A DNA stretch of 64,000 nucleotides, taken from the NCBI GenBank assembly GCA_023397475.1, contig JAEWUD010000012.1, positions 1 through 64,000 on the forward strand, written 5' to 3'. Made by a program: the position numbers and the translations under genes. Below, piece after piece: positions 33,770 through 42,080 of the stretch. The first letter of the stretch is position 1, and each line of letters begins with the position of its first letter. The notes under the pieces are model-generated. The model was not told where the DNA came from and did no database searches. It saw only the letters and a list, made by a program, of their open reading frames with translations. This DNA comes from Bacillota bacterium. Its GTDB lineage: Bacteria; Bacillota; Clostridia; Saccharofermentanales; Saccharofermentanaceae.

Positions 33770-34033
33770 TATATTTTATCACAGTTCCAAAACATCACAT
33801 AACATGAATATGAATAGCGGCTCTCAGGCGAGAACTTGTGCGTAAATTGTCCGCCACACAATAAATCTTATCCTTAGTGTGGACTCGCGTTGACGTGCGA
33901 ACCCCATTAGGCAAACGTATCGGGCAGCCCTTGTGCTAGCTCTGGATTCTTAAGCGTCAATATCAGTTATATGGTACAATAACAGTAAGTCATTTTAAAC
34001 GAATGAGAGACACAATAAAAACTGAGGTGCTCT

Positions 34034-34285
34034 ATGGGAATTTTATCATGGTTAATATTTGGTGGTTTAGCTGGCTGGGTTGCCAGCATGATCATGAAGA
34101 AAAACAAATCGATGGGCATACTTGCCAACATAGTTGTCGGAATCGTCGGAGCATTTGTCGGCGGATTTGTAATGGATCTGATCGGACAGGAAAGTCTGAT
34201 GACTTTCAATTTGAAGAGCTTCCTGGTTGCCGTAGTCGGGTCTGTTATCCTTCTGGCGATTATAAACTTTATTAAAAGAAAATAA
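34034..34285 (+). CDS. GlsB/YeaQ/YmgE-family stress membrane protein
   Basis: The 83-residue protein is almost all membrane helix with the family pattern GILSWLIFGGLAGWVASMIMK, then NIVVGIVGAFVGGFV and a last helix (VAVVGSVILLAIINFI). These small proteins (transglycosylase-associated, Pfam Transgly_assoc) rise under stress; their exact task is unknown. ATG 34034 follows GAGGTG 5 bases upstream. It stands alone, with a strong terminator 40 bases after the stop. Confidence 0.92.
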   Translation: MGILSWLIFGGLAGWVASMIMKKNKSMGILANIVVGIVGAFVGGFVMDLIGQESLMTFNLKSFLVAVVGSVILLAIINFIKRK

Positions 34286-34325
34286 CCTGTACTTGCGGCC
34301 TCTTCGGCGGCATGAGATTCATAAG

Positions 34326-34374
34326 GGCTGTTGCAAAATGAACGGAAAGGTTCATCATGCAGCAGCCTCTTTTT
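34326..34374 (+). terminator. Rho-independent terminator
   Basis: GGCTGTTGCA (34326-34335) pairs with TGCAGCAGCC (34358-34367) with one G-T pair; an inner TGAAC/GTTCA helix extends it. A TCTTTTT run follows. Confidence 0.85.
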
Positions 34375-34456
34375 GTGTGAAAAGGCGGGTTCGAAAGCTT
34401 GCGGCTAATCAAGAAATATTCATTAAGTCTTAGCCGATCGACCCTTCCTTTCTGAC

Positions 34457-34543
34457 GAGAATAGCCCGCCTCATGCGCCGTAGTTCCGCAGGATCGATTG
34501 CGATCCGAGGACTGTCTGAACGCCGCATTAGAGGGCTCTTCTC
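34457..34543. repeat. Structured repeat H, copy 2
   Basis: The core GTAGTTCCGCAGGATCG, loop ATTG and CGATCCGAGGACTGTC is shared with copies 1 and 3. The outer arms differ: GAGAATAGCCCGCCTCATGCG faces CGCATTAGAGGGCTCTTCTC, still pairing with a few bulges. Confidence 0.8.
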
Positions 34544-34657
34544 TGCGGATTGCTCCGGAGAACGAAGTTTTTCTCCTGTGACGCACGCAAAGAGATGGTG
34601 GGAGATCGAAGCTTGCAATCACGCAACAATTTCATTAGGTGTCGATCATAAGACAGA

Positions 34658-34739
34658 GAGAAGCCCCTTCACTCGCCGTAGTTCCGCAGGATCGTTTACG
34701 ATCCGAGGACTGTTCGTACGCCGTGTGAAGGGGCTTCTC
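34658..34739. repeat. Structured repeat H, copy 3, next to tRNA-Arg
   Basis: Outer arms GAGAAGCCCCTTCAC (34658-34672) and GTGAAGGGGCTTCTC (34725-34739) pair perfectly. The core is as in the other copies, with GGATCG-TTTA-CGATCC as inner hairpin. It begins 8 bases past the 3' end of the minus-strand tRNA, so it could be co-transcribed with it. Confidence 0.85.
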
Positions 34740-34747
34740 GGCGCTGG

Positions 34748-34819
34748 CGCTTCGGACAGGAATCGAACCCGTATCAACAGTACCGGAAACTGTTGTCCTA
34801 TCCATTGAACGACCGAAGC
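34748..34819 (-). tRNA. tRNA-Arg (anticodon CCG)
   Basis: Read on the minus strand, the 72-nt sequence folds as a cloverleaf: acceptor GCTTCGG/CCGAAGC, D stem GTTC/GGAC, anticodon stem ACAGT/ACTGT with loop TTCCGGT, T arm ACGGG-TTCGATT-CCTGT and discriminator G. Anticodon CCG reads CGG. The CCA end is not encoded. Confidence 0.95.
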
Positions 34820-34897
34820 ATGTTGTGGTCAGCAGGTGTCATTATAGCTTTTGACCGCGTAAATAGCAAGTATAGGAAGGTAAGCTCGAGGGGTTCC

Positions 34898-35630
34898 TCT
34901 TGTGGGCAAAAATGCCCTGAACGACCGGTTTCGTCCACAAATCCCCTCGCCTCCAGCGCTTGGAGAGGCTACTCTTGTGGACGAAAATGCCTCGGACGAA
35001 CGATTTCGTCCACAAATTCCGACTGTGGTGGTGCCCGGAAAGTCACTTCTTATGGACTTCCATAAACCGAGGGATGTGGACACGTGGAGGGATGGCTTAG
35101 TATGGGCGAAATGGAGGGTTGGGGTCGGTTTCGCCCATAAAGTGGAGGGCGTGGGCTCGATGCGGGAAGGCTGAGTCTGGGCGAAAACGGGGGAAGTGGG
35201 TCTTTTCGCCCATAAACCGTGGGATGTGGACGCATGGAGGTGTGGCTGATTATGGGCGAAATGGATGGGTAGGTTCGGTTTCGCCCATAAAGTAGTGAAG
35301 AAGAGTATGGGCGAAATCGAGGGATGTGGTTCTTCTCGCCCATAAAGTTGAGAGTAGGAGTATGGGCGAAATCAGGGGATGTGGCACTTTTCGCCCATAA
35401 ACCGAGGGATGTGGACACGTGGAGGGATGGCTTAGTATGGGCGAAATGGAGGGTTGGGGTCGGTTTCGCCCATAAAGGGGGGGGAAGAGAAGTATGGGCG
35501 AAATCGGGGGATGTGGGTCTTTTCGCCCATAAACTGGATGATTTGGACGCTCGGAGGGAATTCTGATAATGCCCCGAGCGCTGGTTTCGTCCGTTACCAG
35601 CGCCCTGCGAGGCTCATCTTGTGGACGAAA
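34898..35630. repeat. Hairpin array (family C), seven TATGGGCGAAA units plus relatives
   Basis: Seven hairpins with arms (TA)TGGGCGAAA and TTTCGCCCATA lie at about 35099, 35171, 35252, 35308, 35363, 35436 and 35493; the fourth has one mismatch in its right arm. Two earlier hairpins (34902-35015) use TTGTGGACGAAA-type arms, and half of one recurs near 35620. Loops vary in sequence. A block of about 78 bases ending at 35143 recurs nearly exactly ending at 35476. No gene is convincing in 34820-35826. Confidence 0.85.
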
Positions 35631-35655
35631 TCACTACGGTGTCTGTCCTCTGCAG

Positions 35656-35704
35656 TTGACTTTACACAGAACGGATCGTATTATGAATTGAACAACGTTC
35701 AATT
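35656..35704 (+). promoter_or_regulatory. Promoter and TetR-type operator
   Basis: TTGACT (35656-35661) and TATTAT (35679-35684) have a 17-base spacer. AATTGAAC (35686-35693) and GTTCAATT (35697-35704) form a perfect 8-base dyad just after the -10, an ideal place for repression by the TetR protein encoded downstream. Three CAACAATTC-type short repeats follow. Confidence 0.75.
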
Positions 35705-35826
35705 CAACGAATCTACAACAATTCAACGGATCTACAACAATTCTCACGATTTACAACAATTCTCGCGATCAGCAAACATCGCACACAATCCAATCCCACT
35801 TTTCGCGCAAAAAGGAAGCAGCCAAT

Positions 35827-36396
35827 ATGAAATCAGATGACACGAAGGAATCGATTATTCGGGAGACGATCCGTCGGATCGAGGCGTCGAACGGGCGCGT
35901 CGAGGAGGTGACGATCCGGGCGATTGCGCAGGGGGCGGGTGTCGGTGTAGGGCTTGTGAATCATTATTTCGGCAGTAAGGAACGGCTGATTGAGCTGTGT
36001 GTCCAGCGGATGATCCGCGAGGTCGTGGGCTCGTTTCAGGTGGAACCGCGGGAGGGGGATACGCCGCTTGTTGTGACGCAGAGGGTCGCGAAGCAGGTGA
36101 TGGATTTCCTGATGGCACATCCGGAAGTGTCGACGATCTCGATTCTTGGTGAAATGCTAAGCCCAAGGACGGATGATAATTCGATGGGGACGGTTCGGGA
36201 TTTTTCGATGTGTATGTCCGGAGCCCGAGCGCCGGAGAAATTCCGACAACGGGCGTTTGCGCTTGTGGCCTTGATGCACGAGTCTTTCCTGCGCAGGGAG
36301 CTGATGAAGGCGAGTCTGGATGTGGATTTTCATGACAAGGAACAGAGGGATCGTTTTTTGGATGAGGCGGTAGCCATGGTGATGGGAGAAGTATGA
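35827..36396 (+). CDS. TetR-family transcriptional regulator
   Basis: The 189-residue protein has a TetR N-terminal HTH (IRRIEASNGRVEEVTIRAIA, then GVGVGLVNHYFGSKERLIEL with the family's YF signature). The C-terminal ligand and dimer domain is helical and not assignable. ATG 35827 follows AAGGAAG. It probably represses its own operon through the dyad at 35686-35704. The flavoprotein gene begins at the ATGA overlapping its stop, so that enzyme is the likely regulated target. Confidence 0.85.
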   Translation: MKSDDTKESIIRETIRRIEASNGRVEEVTIRAIAQGAGVGVGLVNHYFGSKERLIELCVQRMIREVVGSFQVEPREGDTPLVVTQRVAKQVMDFLMAHPEVSTISILGEMLSPRTDDNSMGTVRDFSMCMSGARAPEKFRQRAFALVALMHESFLRRELMKASLDVDFHDKEQRDRFLDEAVAMVMGEV

Positions 36397-37194
36397 GATA
36401 TTTTTTTTGACGGATGTGCGCGCAAAGGAAATACCTGGAAGCTGGCGGAATTGGTGCAGGCCCAGCTGAGGGACTTGGATCCCCAGGTCGTGTTCGAAGA
36501 GATCCACCTGATGCAGGCCGAATTGCCGTTCTGTGTCGGATGCAGCAATTGTTTTCGCGTAGGGGAAGAGAAATGCCCGCATGCGGCGAAGATCCGGTCG
36601 ATTGTGGATGCGATTGATCGGGCGGATGGGGTGATCTTTACATCGACGACCTATGCCATGCGCGAGACGGCGCTGCTGAAGAATCTTTTCGATCATCTGT
36701 GCTTCATGATGCACCGGCCGCGATTCTTCCGTAGCAAGTCGCTTATCCTGACGACGACGGGCGGGGTCGGAGCGATGTCGGCAGCCAAGGGAATCGCGTC
36801 GACGCTCTACGGTTTCGGGTTCAACCGGTGCCGGTTGTTCGCCCGCGCGGCGATCAGTTGGAATGATTATCGGGTTTCGGAGAAGACGGAGCTTGCGCTG
36901 CGAAAGTTGACGCGACAGTTTGCGGCGGACTGTTCGTCCGGCAAGCTCAGGAGTCCGCTTATTTCGTCGCTAATTCCGTACAATCTCTTCCGCGGGATGT
37001 CGCTCGCGTATGTGGAGGGAACAAGTTTCCCGACTGAGGACGGCGCGTACTGGACGCAACCGGAGAGGACCCGGGGCGTGTACGATCGATCTGTGCCGGT
37101 CCCGTTTTATAAGAAACCCTTTGGGCATTTTTTCTACTGGCTCGGGAAGAACGTCGGCCGGATGAAGAGTATGATGATAACATATAAGAAGTGA
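36393..37194 (+). CDS. Flavodoxin-fold NAD(P)H-dependent oxidoreductase with a frameshift at a T8 run
   Basis: ATG 36393 overlaps the tetR stop (ATGA), but its frame reaches TGA at 36408 after the run of eight T (36401-36408). The main frame is open from 36397. If the T run had seven bases the product would begin MRYFFDGCARKGNTWKLAEL, the FMN-binding loop of the family, and continue for 266 residues. The body has a ferredoxin-like CVGCSNCFRVGEEKC segment and a VIFTSTTYAMRE strand. So this is a sequencing error, a recent mutation, or slippage expression. A start at TTG 36451 would lose the FMN loop. Confidence 0.7.
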
Positions 37195-37261
37195 TTTTTT
37201 TCGCGAAAAGGGCGGCCGGGCTGATGCCGGGCTACCGATACAATGGAGGCATGACGCTCGG

Positions 37262-37831
37262 ATGGATTCGATCAACACATTGACTCTGGTTCACAAATGT
37301 CTGCGGGATGAGGTGAAGCCCGGTATGTTCTGTATCGATGCGACGGCCGGGCGCGGGCACGACACGGCGCTCTTGTGCGAACTTACTGGCGATGCCGGGA
37401 AGGTCATCGCGTTTGATGTTCAGGAGAACGCGGTGCGGAGTACGCGGGAGCGGCTCGAAGCGAGGCGCTTTTCGAGCATCGGAGAGGTGCACTTGGACTC
37501 GCACGCGAATATGGAGAACTACGCAGAGGCGGGAAGCGTTGACTGCATTGTCTTCAACTTCGGATTTCTGCCTGGAGGAGACAAGTCGATCTTCACGCGG
37601 GCGGATTCGAGTGTCGCCGCGATCGGGGCGGGCCTGCGGCTGCTGAAGGACGGCGGTCTGATGTGCCTGTCGCTCTATTACGGCGGACCGAACGGGTATG
37701 AGGAGCGCGACGCGATCCTTGCGGCGCTGAGACAGACCGATCCGAGGTTGTGCACGGTGATCTGCTGTGAGTTTCTGAACCGCAAAGGCGATCCGCCGTT
37801 TCCGATCTTTATCCGAAAAGGTGCATATTAA
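37262..37831 (+). CDS. Class I SAM-dependent methyltransferase (YtqB/rRNA methylase-like)
   Basis: The 189-residue protein has motif I CIDATAGRGHDTALLC, the acid after strand 2 (VIAFDVQ), and motif IV VFNFGFLPGG in the position of the NxPY-like loop of YtqB-type methylases. It is close to the expected size. The substrate is not certain; some relatives modify tRNA or rRNA. GGAGG lies 12 bases before ATG 37262, a long spacing, and TACAAT at 37239 could be its -10 box. It ends convergently with the PAP2 gene, overlapping by 23 bases. Confidence 0.8.
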   Translation: MDSINTLTLVHKCLRDEVKPGMFCIDATAGRGHDTALLCELTGDAGKVIAFDVQENAVRSTRERLEARRFSSIGEVHLDSHANMENYAEAGSVDCIVFNFGFLPGGDKSIFTRADSSVAAIGAGLRLLKDGGLMCLSLYYGGPNGYEERDAILAALRQTDPRLCTVICCEFLNRKGDPPFPIFIRKGAY

Positions 37832-38342
37832 AGATGACATGCACGAGGACGCCGATGAGGATGCCGAGGAACACGCTGGTCAGCACGTCCGACAGGAAGT
37901 GAACGCACAGGTAGAGGCGCGAGAAGGCGATGAGGATCGCGACGGCGAAGGCGATCAGGCCGATATACGGAAGGAAAAGGAAGATCACGGTCGCAGCCGC
38001 GAAGGACGATCCGGTGTGGCCGGACGGGAACGAATAATCTCTCGGATGGGCGATGATCGTGTTGATCCCTTCCGCGACGTCAAAAGGACGACGGCGTTTC
38101 GCGAGATTCTTGATGATCAGATTGCCGAAAAAGGCCGAGAAGAAGAGCGACCAGAAGGTCGCGTAGGCGACGGTTCGATAGGGCTTGAAGATGAAGAGCG
38201 CACCGACCGTCAGGAACCAGATAATACCGAAATTACCGGTCATCGTGATCAGTGGCATGAGGATATTGCACGCGCGGTTACGCATGTTCTTGTGAATCCA
38301 GTGCAGCACTCGTAAATCTGTGGATTGGATGCGTTGTAACAT
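37809..38342 (-). CDS. PAP2-family membrane phosphatase
   Basis: The 177-residue protein has several membrane helices and the three PAP2 phosphatase motifs: KRRRPF, PSGHTGSS and SRLYLCVHFLSDV. These enzymes remove phosphate from lipid phosphates such as phosphatidate or undecaprenyl pyrophosphate at the outer membrane face. The start ATG at 38342 follows GAGGGG. It overlaps the methyltransferase gene on the other strand. Which lipid it acts on is not shown. Confidence 0.9.
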   Translation of the reverse strand: MLQRIQSTDLRVLHWIHKNMRNRACNILMPLITMTGNFGIIWFLTVGALFIFKPYRTVAYATFWSLFFSAFFGNLIIKNLAKRRRPFDVAEGINTIIAHPRDYSFPSGHTGSSFAAATVIFLFLPYIGLIAFAVAILIAFSRLYLCVHFLSDVLTSVFLGILIGVLVHVIFNMHLFG

Positions 38343-38523
38343 GCGTCAATTCCCCTCGCTCCTATATATTTATACCTTGTAGGGGTTTTGCAAGTCAAGG
38401 AAGAACGGGTAAAGATACCGTTTTTTTGCCGCAAATTCATGAGATTCGCAAAGATCGATCAGATGTGATCATTTCGGGTACAGGAAGGACACGAAGCCAG
38501 TCGGCGAGCGGGGAGTTTTCGGG

Positions 38524-38529
38524 TATACT
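38524..38529 (+). promoter_or_regulatory. -10 box set for a leaderless start
   Basis: TATACT lies exactly 6 bases before ATG 38536, with no ribosome binding site between. The same spacing is seen before the hydrolase at 28554. The -35 region is not convincing. Confidence 0.4.
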
Positions 38530-38535
38530 GTTGTC

Positions 38536-39573
38536 ATGCAAAGAGAATTTTTTCACACGTTGAGCATCGGCGGCCGGAGCCTCTCCGGCAACATTGCGCT
38601 GGCACCCATGGCGGGGACCAGCGATCTTCCTTTTCGCGCGCTATGTGCGCGGCAGGGGGCTTCGTTCGTTTGCACGGAGCTCGTCAGTGCCCGGGGCATT
38701 CGCTTCTCCGGCGGCATCGCGAAAAGCTACCGCTACTTGGAGATTGCGCCCGCGGCCGAAGGGCCTGTCGCGATTCAACTTTTCGGATTCGATCCAAGAG
38801 ACTTCTCCGAGGCGATTCCTCTGATTCTGGAGCACCCGACGCTGGGCGGTGCATTTGCGATTGATATCAACATGGGTTGTCCGGTTGTAAAGGTTGTGAA
38901 GACAGGCGCAGGGTCCGCCCTGATGAGAGACATAAAGAAAGCGGAGGCGATTCTGGCAGCCGCAGTGAGAGCTTCCACCGCCTATGGCGTGCCGGTTACG
39001 GTGAAGTTCAGAAAGGGCTGGGATGAAGCACATGTGAATGCGCCGGAATTCGCGCGGATGTGCGTCGACGCGGGAGCTGCCGCGCTGACACTGCACGCGC
39101 GAACGCGAGATCAGATGTATTCCGGACAAGCAGATTGGTCGATCTTGCGGGAGACCGCAGCGGCAATTCAAGGATCGGGAGTTCCTATCTTCGGGAACGG
39201 AGATGTGACGGATGGTGAGAGCGCCGCACGGATGATCCGCGAGACGGGTGTCGACGGGGTGATGATCGGTCGAGCCGCACAGGGAAACCCTTGGCTGTTT
39301 GCCTCGGTGCGCGCCTATCTTACAGGCGCACCGGAGCCGGTGCCGCCGACGCCGGAGGAACGTGTCGCGGTAATCCTTGCGCACTTGGAAGGCCAGATTC
39401 CACGTCTCGGAGAGGAAACGGCCGTTCGCGAAATGCGATCGCAGCTGGCGATGTACTTGAAGGGCCAGCCGCACGGCGTCGCGTACAAAGTACAGGCGAT
39501 GCACGCAAATACCGCTGCCGAGGTTCGGGAAATCCTGTTGCGATGGGCACAGGAGGCGGGAGAAGAGGGTTGA
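38536..39573 (+). CDS. tRNA-dihydrouridine synthase (DusB-like)
   Basis: The 345-residue flavoenzyme has LAPMAGTSDLPFRALC at the FMN site, the catalytic Cys in INMGCPVVKVVKTGAGSALM, the FMN phosphate elements GNGDV and GVMIGRAAQGNPW, and a helical C-terminal tRNA-binding domain. It reduces uridines in the tRNA D-loop using NADPH. Length and motifs match bacterial DusB. There is no ribosome binding site; TATACT lies 6 bases before the ATG, suggesting a leaderless message. It stands alone between non-coding regions. Confidence 0.92.
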   Translation: MQREFFHTLSIGGRSLSGNIALAPMAGTSDLPFRALCARQGASFVCTELVSARGIRFSGGIAKSYRYLEIAPAAEGPVAIQLFGFDPRDFSEAIPLILEHPTLGGAFAIDINMGCPVVKVVKTGAGSALMRDIKKAEAILAAAVRASTAYGVPVTVKFRKGWDEAHVNAPEFARMCVDAGAAALTLHARTRDQMYSGQADWSILRETAAAIQGSGVPIFGNGDVTDGESAARMIRETGVDGVMIGRAAQGNPWLFASVRAYLTGAPEPVPPTPEERVAVILAHLEGQIPRLGEETAVREMRSQLAMYLKGQPHGVAYKVQAMHANTAAEVREILLRWAQEAGEEG

Positions 39574-39821
39574 CGTGTAGGTTCGGCGGATCGTGCAAGC
39601 GTGGTGATACTTTGCTGAGGGTAAATCAGCAAAGTAACTTCTGGGGAAAGCGGTACCACTTCACAATGCTGCATCATGGGAACAATCTACTACGTTGAGA
39701 ACAATGCCTGGAAAACTGCACCCCCTGCACAATACTGCACCATAGGTTCAATTCCTCGTCGAGACGAGCGACGGTCTTCACTCTAGAATCCGAAATATAG
39801 ACATTCCCCTTCCCCATGTGG

Positions 39822-40078
39822 TTTTCGTATGTGCGTTTACCTTCCCGGATCCGTTATTTATCAATGATGCACATACGAAACAAGCCGCTCTCTGGGATTT
39901 CGTATGTGCGGCGGCCCGTTCGTGGCGGTTATTTATCAATGATGCACATACGAAACAAGCTCTTTCACGTGTTTTCGTATGTGCACCGGCCGCTTCGTGG
40001 CGATTATTTGTCAATGATGCACATACGAAACAGGCTACTTCCCGGGTTTTCGTATGTGCGGTGGTTATCATTGATAAG
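39822..40078. repeat. Tandem 75-bp hairpin array (family A), opposite orientation
   Basis: Full GCACATACGAAA/TTTCGTATGTGC hairpins start at 39869, 39944 and 40019 (period 75), after a half unit at 39822-39834. The linker is GGCGGTTATTTATCAATGAT-like, as at the window start but reversed. A minus-strand open frame of 25-residue repeats runs through it and is not taken as a gene. Beyond, 40268-40309 holds a related hairpin with TTGCGGACGAAA arms; 40079-40450 shows no gene. Confidence 0.85.
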
Positions 40079-40451
40079 GAATCACACTTTGCGACAGCCC
40101 CTTTTTCCGTGTGAGAGAAGAGTGTGGACAAAGGAACGACAGACATGCGTTTTGTTGGGAATTTCCCACCGAGCGAGAACGATAATCCATGGGGGTGAAC
40201 ATAAGACGAGAATCTCATTGGGGGAAACGGATTTTGCCGTGCCGACGCGGGCCGCCACCGTTAGGATTTGCGGACGAAACCTGTCGTTCGAGGCGTTTTC
40301 GTCCACAAGACAGATCTTGACCCTTATGTGCAAAATGAAAAACGACCTCTCTTCCCCTCACAATGCCCCCATTCCGGACGAAGTGTCCACATAAGGCGCG
40401 CATTTTTCTGAAGGAAGAGAGGTCGTCGCAAGATCAATTCAGTCAGCAATC

Positions 40452-41936
40452 TTACTTCATGAACCCGCCCAGAAGTCCCCGGATCAGGCTGCGGCCGATT
40501 TCGCGACCGGCGGAATTCAGGGCAGAACTGACGGCCTTCTCGGCGACGGATTTCTTCGCTCGCGAGGTACGGCCCGTGGTGGTACGACTTTTCGCCTTTT
40601 CGGCTTTCTCTTTCTCAAGCTCGGCGGCTTCGGCCTCCTGCGCCTTCTGCTGCTCGGTGTATTTCTCCATCAGCATCTCGTAGGCGGATTCGCGATCGAG
40701 CGCTTTCTCGTATTTCCCATAGAGGAGGGACGCCCGCGTGCATGCATCGGTGTTGGCGTCGCCTGCAGGTCCTATGAAGCTCTGCGGCGGGAGGATGAAG
40801 GCGCGTTCGACGATGCCGGGAACGCCTTTCGGATCGAGGAAGGAGACAAGCGCTTCACCGACGCCGAGTTCGGTCAGCGCTGTCTCGGTATCGAAGGCTG
40901 GATTGACGCGGAAACTCTGCGCCGCTGCGCGGATGTTCTTCTGTTCTGCCGGCGTGTAGGCGCGCAATGCGTGTTGGACACGGTTGCCGAGTTGCGCGAG
41001 TACGCCCTCGGGGATGTCCGCCGGACTCTGTGAGATGAAGTAGACGCCGATGCCCTTTGAGCGGATCAGGCGGATGACCTGCTCGACGCGATCGACGAGA
41101 AACGGCGGCGCATCGCGGAACAGCAGGTGTGCCTCGTCGAAGAAGAACACCATCTTCGGCTTGTCGAGGTCGCCGGCTTCCGGCATCGTCTCGAAAAGTT
41201 CCGACAGGAGCCACAAGAGGAAGGTCGAGTAGAGAAGCGGGCGCGAGAAAAGCTCTACGGCCGACAGAATGTTGACGAAACCGCGTCCGTTGGCGTCGAC
41301 GCGCATGAAGTCGGCGATTGAGAAGCCGGGCTCGCCGAAGAAATCGCCGGCGCCCTGATCCTCGAGAAGAGCAAGGCTTCTTTGGATCGTTCCGATCGTG
41401 GTCTTGCTGACATTGCCGTGACTTAAGGTGAAGGATTCGGCGTTGTCGCCGACATACTGGAGCATCAGGCGAAGGTCCTTCAAATCGAGAAGCAGAAGGC
41501 CGCGCTCATCGGCGATGCGAAAGACCATGGAGAGAACCGCGCGCTGCACGTCGGAGAGCTCCATCATGCGACCGAGAAGAAGCGGCCCCATCTCGGATAC
41601 CGTGACGCGGACGGGGTGGCCTACCTTGCCGAACACGTCGAAAAACGTCGTCGGATAGGGCTTGTATTCCCACTTCGGAATCGGGAAACGCGCGATGCGC
41701 TCCTGCATCTTCGGGCTGTCGACACCCGGCAGGCAGAGGCCGGACATATCGCCTTTGACATCGGCGAGGAAGACCGGAACACCCATATCGGACAGGGATT
41801 CCGCCATGACCTTCAGAGTCACGGATTTTCCGGTGCCCGTCGCGCCGGCGATCAGGCCGTGACGGTTCGCCATATTCGGCGAGATAAAGACCTGCGGTGC
41901 GGAGCCGGCGATCCAGAGCTTGTTTTCGAGATGCAT
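40452..41936 (-). CDS. HerA-like ATPase (DUF853 family)
   Basis: The 494-residue protein has Walker A GATGTGKSVTL near residues 33-43, Walker B VFFFDEAHLLF and a sensor-type stretch GVYFISQSPADIP. The C-terminus is an Ala/Glu/Lys-rich coiled coil ending in a Gly-rich tail (GRSLIRGLLGGFMK). DUF853/YjgR proteins are hexameric ATPases of the HerA/FtsK clade with poorly known roles. ATG 41936 follows AAGGAGG; the open frame extends further upstream without support. No NurA nuclease gene is adjacent, so it is not a classical HerA-NurA pair. Confidence 0.85.
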   Translation of the reverse strand: MHLENKLWIAGSAPQVFISPNMANRHGLIAGATGTGKSVTLKVMAESLSDMGVPVFLADVKGDMSGLCLPGVDSPKMQERIARFPIPKWEYKPYPTTFFDVFGKVGHPVRVTVSEMGPLLLGRMMELSDVQRAVLSMVFRIADERGLLLLDLKDLRLMLQYVGDNAESFTLSHGNVSKTTIGTIQRSLALLEDQGAGDFFGEPGFSIADFMRVDANGRGFVNILSAVELFSRPLLYSTFLLWLLSELFETMPEAGDLDKPKMVFFFDEAHLLFRDAPPFLVDRVEQVIRLIRSKGIGVYFISQSPADIPEGVLAQLGNRVQHALRAYTPAEQKNIRAAAQSFRVNPAFDTETALTELGVGEALVSFLDPKGVPGIVERAFILPPQSFIGPAGDANTDACTRASLLYGKYEKALDRESAYEMLMEKYTEQQKAQEAEAAELEKEKAEKAKSRTTTGRTSRAKKSVAEKAVSSALNSAGREIGRSLIRGLLGGFMK

Positions 41937-42080
41937 GGGGTACCTCCTTGGGATCTTCGCGATCGTATTGCGTGCGTAAGAACTCTTTAGTAGCATCCAT
42001 ATTGGGGAGGCGCTTCGCCTCGGTCGGGATGCAGGAACTCTATATAGCAGATCGGACAGGAACTTTGTCTCTACCAGCTC

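Noticed and set aside
34898..35550. CRISPR array
   Set aside because: The repeats are hairpins with variable loops and irregular spacing, not a constant repeat with unique spacers, and no cas genes are present.
38641..39504. 287-codon minus-strand open frame
   Set aside because: It lies opposite the dusB-like gene, with no start signal and no recognisable motif.
39778..40218. Minus-strand repeat protein of 146 residues
   Set aside because: This is the same family A repeat read in the other direction; the resemblance to the frame at 4-378 follows from shared DNA.
40452..41936. HerA-NurA or Sir2-HerA defence pair
   Set aside because: Neither neighbour encodes NurA, SIR2 or another nuclease; the sequence fits the solitary DUF853 family.
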